Positions 4,916 to 8,764 of a stretch of DNA of 8,764 nt are shown here, in pieces. The first letter of the stretch is position 1, and each line of letters starts with the position of its first letter. The stretch is taken from positions 1-8,764 of the forward strand of contig DAOVKY010000021.1 of NCBI GenBank assembly GCA_030631525.1, given 5' to 3'. Both the position numbers and the translations under genes were made by a program. Source of the stretch: a bacterium. GTDB taxonomy: Bacteria > JAHJDO01. The notes below the pieces were generated by a model. The model saw only the letters and a list, made by a program, of their open reading frames with translations, was not told where the DNA came from and searched no databases.

Positions 4916-7900
4916 TTTATAACCATCTCTATCACAGTACGGGTTTGATTGCTTATCATACGCCATATCTCAGCTTGAGAAATTGGAGGCAATTGTCCTG
5001 CCTGTAATTCTAGAAGTCTTGCAGTTACCGCTAGCATAATTGTTTTATTAGTAGCAACAAGTATTGCAAGTTCCCCTACCCCTGCTCCTACACTAGCTCC
5101 AATTGCAATGCCTACCAATGCCTGCTCTGCGCGATAATATCCTTTGCCGAGAGCTTTTGCTTGTGCCATAGGACTAACGCCTGCTTTTCCTAGATGTGTT
5201 GCCCACTCTAATTGATCCGCCAGACTACCCTTAAAACCACCCCAAAAGGCAGCAGAAGGACTAGGAGCTTGTGGCTTTACTTGTTGCGATAAAGGAGGTT
5301 CTTGTCGTTTTGTTGTGCTTTCTGCACACAAACCATATGGATCTATCAAATTAATTGGATTATTATTCACATAGGCGTATAAATTTGGCCCATCAATCAT
5401 GCCTAGCGGATCCTTGGAAATAAACCTTCCAGTCATAGGATCATACGTTCTTGCACCAAAGTGAATGAGATTTGATCTTGAAGAAAATTCCTTTGTAGAA
5501 AACTGATAAGGATTTGTTTCTGAGCCTGTTGAGGAGAGGATGTTGCCATAAGCGTCGTATTGGTAGGATTGGACGAGGATTCCTTGAGGGTCGGTTAATC
5601 CTACCACATCTCCTCTGCCATCATACAGGTAATATCTTATAGCTTGATTTCTAGTAGTGCTGATTATACCTCCGATCCCTCCGCCATAACCAAGTCCTCT
5701 TACGTATTTTGCAGTTGTCACGCCTGAGTTGTCTTGCTCGATAATTACATTTAATCCGTCATATAAATATTTAGTAACATTCCCATCTTCACTTGTCCGT
5801 ATTCTCTTACCCGCTCCATCATAAGTATAAGCATCTTCTGTTCCATCCTGATACCTGACAACTGTCAACCTATTCTCATTATCCCAACTGTAATCCGTTG
5901 TATTTGCTCCGCTTACCTTGGAAACGAGATTTCCGTTATCGTCATAGCTGTACGCAATACTCCTCATGGCTACTAGTTTCAGCGTGATGCTCTTCTCCGC
6001 TTTATTCCCAGCCTTATCAATTGCTTCCACAGTCACTGTATTCTCTCCCAGCTGAAGCTCTATCTGTGCGCTCCATGTATTAGCTGAGACAATCGCTGCT
6101 ACCCCATTTACCGTGACACTCTTTATACCGCTTGCATCAGCAACTGTTCCTTCAATGGTTACCGTCTTCGGCTGAGTTGCTTGCTTTAATCCGCTTTCGG
6201 TTATTAACTGATTCTCTGAGTTGTATGTGTAAGTTGTTTCTCCATACAGGTCATTCGTCTTACTCAACCTGTTCCCTACTGCATCAAACTCATAGGCATC
6301 AGCGTAACTGATATTACCTGAACTGCTGTATTTTGCCTCTTCAGTTAATCTGTTTACATCATCATAACTGTAATTTACATAGCTTCCATCTGCTAAGGTT
6401 ACTTTGTTTCTCATTCCTGCAAGATTATATTCATATCCAAATGAGGAAATCACATCTCCTGCGTTTTTCTTGTTTGTCAGGTTTAAAAGCCTGTTCAGAT
6501 TGTCAAACTGATAATTTACCTGCGTGTTGTTTGGCAGGGTCATGTTCGTTAGGTTGGAGACTGTGTCATATGAATATGAGATTGCTTCACTACCGTTCGC
6601 AATGACGGATGTGAGGCGGTTCAATTCGTCATATCCATAGGTTGTTATACCTCCGTTCTGATCTATCATTGAGATTCTGTTGCCAACTGCATCATAGGTG
6701 TAATGGACATAATGGACAGGGGCAAGCCCTGTCCCTACAGAGACTATACGATTGAGATTGTCGTATTCATAAGTGGTTGTTCCTGTTGGGTCTGTCATTG
6801 ACGTTCTTCTGCCTAGCTCGTCGTAGATAAATGCGACTTCTTTTCCGTCTGCATAGGCTATTTTTATCAGCCTGTTATTCTCATCATATTCATATATCGT
6901 TGTATTTCCCTTTGCATCAGTCATGCCAGTTCTGTTACCTGCGGCATCATAGCTGTAAACTGTTTCTTGCCCTGACGGCGTTATGGATTTTACCAATCTG
7001 TTAAGACTGTCATATTCGTATGCCGTTACATTGTCACTCGCATCTTCTACTGATGTTCTGTTGCCTTCTGTATCGTATGCGTATGTTGTCTTATTCTGTA
7101 ATGCGTCTATTACTTCTAATAGCTTATTCGCAGGATCATACGAGTAATTTGTTATTCTGTTTAATGGATCTGTGATAGATGTTCTGTTACTTACCTTGTC
7201 GTATGCATATTTGACTGCTGAATCATCCGGATATGTGATTTGAGTGAGCCTGTTTAGAATGTCATATGTGTATTTTGTCTGGTTTCCTTTTGCGTCTGTG
7301 AGCTTTGTACAATTTCCAGATACGTCATACTCAAATTGTGTTTCGTTATTTAATGGGTCTACAACCTTTACAAGATTTCCATGGCTGTCGTATTCATACT
7401 GTGTTGTATGACTGTTTGCATCCTTAGTTGAGAGCAGGCTGCCTGATAAGTCGTAAGTATAGATTGTTGAATCCCCGCTTGCGTTTTCCACATGAGTTAG
7501 ATTGCCTTTTTCATCGTAAGCGTATGTTGTTGCCTGTGTTAATGCGTCTGTAATTGATGCGCACATATCAAAATCTGACTCATATGCGAATGCAGTTTCA
7601 CTGCCCTTCGAGTCTTTTATCTTTGTGAGATTTCCCCTGTCATCATACTCAAAAAGCGTGGTGTTTCCATTTGCGTCTGTTGATGATGTTCTGTTTATAT
7701 TCTCATCCCATGTCCAGCTTCTCTCGTTTCCTTCAGGATCTGTTATCTTTGTTACGACCCAATCATAATTGTATTCATAGATACTCGCATTTCCTTTGGA
7801 GTCCGTAACTGTTGTTTTCTTGTTCTCAGGATCATAGTTCAGAGTTACCTTATTTATATCATTGTCATATGAGAAGCTTAGGCATCTGTCGTTCTCTGTA

Positions 7901-8764
7901 TCATAAGTGAAATGCGAGCCATTTCCCTCAGGATCTGTGATTGTGATCAGATTGTGGTTTTCATCATAAGAGTAAGTCTCCATATTTCCATCCGGGTCTG
8001 TAACTGAAGTTAAGTTTCCATCTGCATCATAATCATACGCAACTTCCTTTCCTGCTGTGTCTGTAACTGTGGAGATTCTGTTGTCTGCATTGTAGGATAT
8101 TGAAAGGCTCTTTCCTGAATAATCTGTAATCTGCGTTAGCAAATCTCCTGTATACGAGAGTGTCTGTGTATTATTATTCCTGTCTGCTATGCTTGTCAGC
8201 TTTCCGTTTGAATCAAAGTTATATTTTGTCCCGTGCTTCTTTGTAAGAGTATATGTACCATCTGCATTTTTTACCAGAACACTATATTCTCCGGCAGACG
8301 AACTATATGTCCCATCTCCTTTTCTAACATAGAATGTCCTTGCTCCTTCTCCACCCTTTATCCCTACATAATAACCTTCACTATCATTTAAGAAGACATT
8401 GTAATTATATGTCCACCCATACCCTATCGCACCATTATATTCATCTCTGCTGTTATATGTTCTTGTTAATTCTAACGGCAAACCTTTTGAAGAGATTGAT
8501 ATATCCTGATGAATGGAATACAGATTTCCATTTGTTATATTTATCGGGTCAAGAGCAATCGAGACATTTGGATCATCTGTGGAGCCCATCTTTCCTCCTG
8601 ACATCTTTGGCATTAAAGCAATATAAAAATTTCCCAACCATCCTTTGCCTCTCCCTCCTTCTACTGGCGGAGTAGATGGTTGTGAGGGAGTGTAGGCTGA
8701 GGCATAAAACTCTGTACTTATCCAAACCTTTCCCAGTTCTGACGTTATATTTTTTAGGAAATTA
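4912..8764 (-). CDS. Rhs/YD-repeat polymorphic-toxin-like protein, N-terminus outside the window
   Basis: At least 1283 residues are visible and the frame stays open to the right edge, so the true start lies beyond it; the apparent TTG start at 8637 is not a real start. In order (visible numbering): a Pro/Gly linker near residues 24-42; a DUF6531-type domain from about 71 (LDPINITNGNLYSIH, GLPLELTRTYNS, GYGWTYNYN); about 35 YD repeats from about 180 to 1010; an Ig-like domain inserted at about 863-932; the Rhs core (YDPMTGRFISKDPLG, NLYAYVNNNPINLIDPYGL) ending at residue 1145; and a 138-residue variable tail. YD repeats of such proteins form a hollow shell around the tail, which is released by aspartyl self-cleavage after DPxGL. 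No PAAR or VgrG part is visible, so the delivery route is unknown. The stop overlaps the next gene. Cell-surface adhesion is an alternative role. Confidence 0.93.
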   Translation of the reverse strand, partial: NFLKNITSELGKVWISTEFYASAYTPSQPSTPPVEGGRGKGWLGNFYIALMPKMSGGKMGSTDDPNVSIALDPINITNGNLYSIHQDISISSKGLPLELTRTYNSRDEYNGAIGYGWTYNYNVFLNDSEGYYVGIKGGEGARTFYVRKGDGTYSSSAGEYSVLVKNADGTYTLTKKHGTKYNFDSNGKLTSIADRNNNTQTLSYTGDLLTQITDYSGKSLSISYNADNRISTVTDTAGKEVAYDYDADGNLTSVTDPDGNMETYSYDENHNLITITDPEGNGSHFTYDTENDRCLSFSYDNDINKVTLNYDPENKKTTVTDSKGNASIYEYNYDWVVTKITDPEGNERSWTWDENINRTSSTDANGNTTLFEYDDRGNLTKIKDSKGSETAFAYESDFDMCASITDALTQATTYAYDEKGNLTHVENASGDSTIYTYDLSGSLLSTKDANSHTTQYEYDSHGNLVKVVDPLNNETQFEYDVSGNCTKLTDAKGNQTKYTYDILNRLTQITYPDDSAVKYAYDKVSNRTSITDPLNRITNYSYDPANKLLEVIDALQNKTTYAYDTEGNRTSVEDASDNVTAYEYDSLNRLVKSITPSGQETVYSYDAAGNRTGMTDAKGNTTIYEYDENNRLIKIAYADGKEVAFIYDELGRRTSMTDPTGTTTYEYDNLNRIVSVGTGLAPVHYVHYTYDAVGNRISMIDQNGGITTYGYDELNRLTSVIANGSEAISYSYDTVSNLTNMTLPNNTQVNYQFDNLNRLLNLTNKKNAGDVISSFGYEYNLAGMRNKVTLADGSYVNYSYDDVNRLTEEAKYSSSGNISYADAYEFDAVGNRLSKTNDLYGETTYTYNSENQLITESGLKQATQPKTVTIEGTVADASGIKSVTVNGVAAIVSANTWSAQIELQLGENTVTVEAIDKAGNKAEKSITLKLVAMRSIAYSYDDNGNLVSKVSGANTTDYSWDNENRLTVVRYQDGTEDAYTYDGAGKRIRTSEDGNVTKYLYDGLNVIIEQDNSGVTTAKYVRGLGYGGGIGGIISTTRNQAIRYYLYDGRGDVVGLTDPQGILVQSYQYDAYGNILSSTGSETNPYQFSTKEFSSRSNLIHFGARTYDPMTGRFISKDPLGMIDGPNLYAYVNNNPINLIDPYGLCAESTTKRQEPPLSQQVKPQAPSPSAAFWGGFKGSLADQLEWATHLGKAGVSPMAQAKALGKGYYRAEQALVGIAIGASVGAGVGELAILVATNKTIMLAVTARLLELQAGQLPPISQAEIWRMISNQTRTVIEMVIK
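4915..5328 (-). other. Rhs C-terminal variable tip, candidate membrane-active toxin domain
   Basis: The tip is 138 residues after the DPYGL motif, starting CAESTTKRQEPP. It has a Pro/Gln-rich linker (about 10-25), an amphipathic stretch with FWGGFKGSLADQLEWATH (about 28-46), and a glycine-rich hydrophobic segment (about 70-93, nucleotides 5050-5121) including IGASVGAGVG. A second apolar stretch (IMLAVTARLLEL) follows. No HNH, ADP-ribosyltransferase or nuclease motif was seen. The hydrophobic segment and the membrane proteins encoded next to it suggest a pore-forming or membrane-targeted tip. It could equally be a truncated tip that lost its catalytic part. Confidence 0.4.
5968..6175 (-). other. 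Ig-like domain inserted in the YD-repeat shell
   Basis: About 70 residues interrupt the YD pattern: KTVTIEGTVADASGIKSVTV, then NGVAAIV, WSAQIELQLGENTVTVEA and DKAGNKAEKSITLKL. This is the pattern of bacterial Ig-like domains of the glucodextranase-B type (VNG, a tryptophan or aromatic turn, L-x-x-GENTVTV, D-x-AGN). Such domains are usually adhesive or structural. YD repeats resume right after it (SYDDNGNLVSK). Confidence 0.75.
6578..6606 (-). repeat. Short palindromic dispersed-repeat-like element inside the coding sequence
   Basis: On the minus strand the element begins GTCATTGCGAACGG and continues TAGTGAAGCAATCTC, with ATTGC and GCAAT as terminal arms (6581-6585 and 6599-6603). Sequences of the form CGTCATTGCGA...GAAGCAATCTC are common intergenic dispersed repeats in many bacteria. 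Here it is read in frame as VIANGSEAIS, between YD units, and replaces the normal turn sequence. Its classification as a mobile repeat is from memory of the motif, not from a search. Confidence 0.6.
6701..6734 (-). repeat. Palindromic element plus 9-base tandem duplication inside the coding sequence
   Basis: GGACAGGG (6714-6721) and CCCTGTCC (6727-6734) are perfect 8-base inverted arms around a GCAAG loop. It is read in frame as GTGLAPV. The adjoining TAATGGACA is present twice in tandem (6701-6709 and 6710-6718), which gives the doubled Val-His-Tyr in the protein. The same type of element (a GGACAGGGCTTGCCC-like palindrome) is often seen as a dispersed repeat in genomes from candidate phyla. 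It lies in the YD unit next to the 6578-6606 element. Confidence 0.6.

Larger units (their letters stand above)
5735..8222 (-). repeat. Coding tandem YD repeats (about 35 units of roughly 21 codons)
   Basis: Successive units follow the pattern YD-x3-N-R/L-T-x-I/V, then a short D-x-x-G-N turn and a T-x-Y strand, for example AYDTEGNRTSV and EYDDRGNLTKI. Units are diverged at DNA level but share TCATA/GTATA-rich blocks on the plus strand. The tract is broken by one Ig-like insertion (5968-6175) and by two short palindromic elements at 6578-6606 and 6701-6734. Confidence 0.9.

Noticed and set aside
4916..4966. Upstream start for the 152-residue membrane protein inside the Rhs gene
   Set aside because: The extra residues are an out-of-frame reading of the Rhs tail; the ATG overlapping the Rhs stop as ATGA is the more natural start.
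5400..8300. CRISPR-like or satellite DNA interpretation of the regular sequence similarity
   Set aside because: The periodicity is of codons for YD repeats in a single uninterrupted reading frame; there are no identical repeats with unique spacers.

Overview
The whole window is a single co-directional block read on the minus strand, with every supported gene pointing from high to low coordinates. It looks like a chromosomal piece of an uncultured, moderately AT-rich bacterium. The ribosomal proteins are clearly bacterial. A dense mixture of YD-repeat protein, HEPN/MNT pair and small palindromic repeats inside coding DNA is common in candidate phyla such as Omnitrophota-like lineages. That placement is only a guess; the sequence alone does not fix the phylum.

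Layout in the direction of transcription: (1) 8764 to 4912, a very large YD-repeat (Rhs-type) protein that runs off the window edge at its N-terminus. It ends in a canonical Rhs core with a DPxGL self-cleavage motif and a 138-residue variable tail holding a glycine-rich hydrophobic segment. (2) 4915 to 3500, one two-helix membrane protein with a cytosolic PH-like domain, overlapping the Rhs stop codon, followed by four tandem, diverged paralogues of a 68-77 residue two-helix membrane miniprotein. (3) 3454 to 2678, a short ORF of 52 codons with a strong ribosome binding site, overlapping an MntA-type nucleotidyltransferase antitoxin, which overlaps a HepT-type HEPN toxin. (4) 2619 to 1, ribosomal proteins L4, L23, L2, S19, L22 and the start of S3, in the standard S10-spc order.

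The Rhs gene and the membrane genes behind it read as a polymorphic-toxin locus. The inferred scheme is a long YD shell, a releasable tip that may act on membranes, and a bank of membrane proteins that are candidate immunity factors. This is inference from architecture; no tip family was recognised. The HepT/MntA pair is a well-characterised class of toxin-antitoxin system.

The main surprise is the junction. The ribosomal cluster begins at rplD, and the place where rplC (L3) and usually rpsJ (S10) should sit is taken by the toxin-antitoxin genes. No terminator or convincing promoter is visible between the accessory genes and the ribosomal genes. There is no gene-free stretch longer than about 60 bases, and no RNA gene, CRISPR array or transposase was seen.
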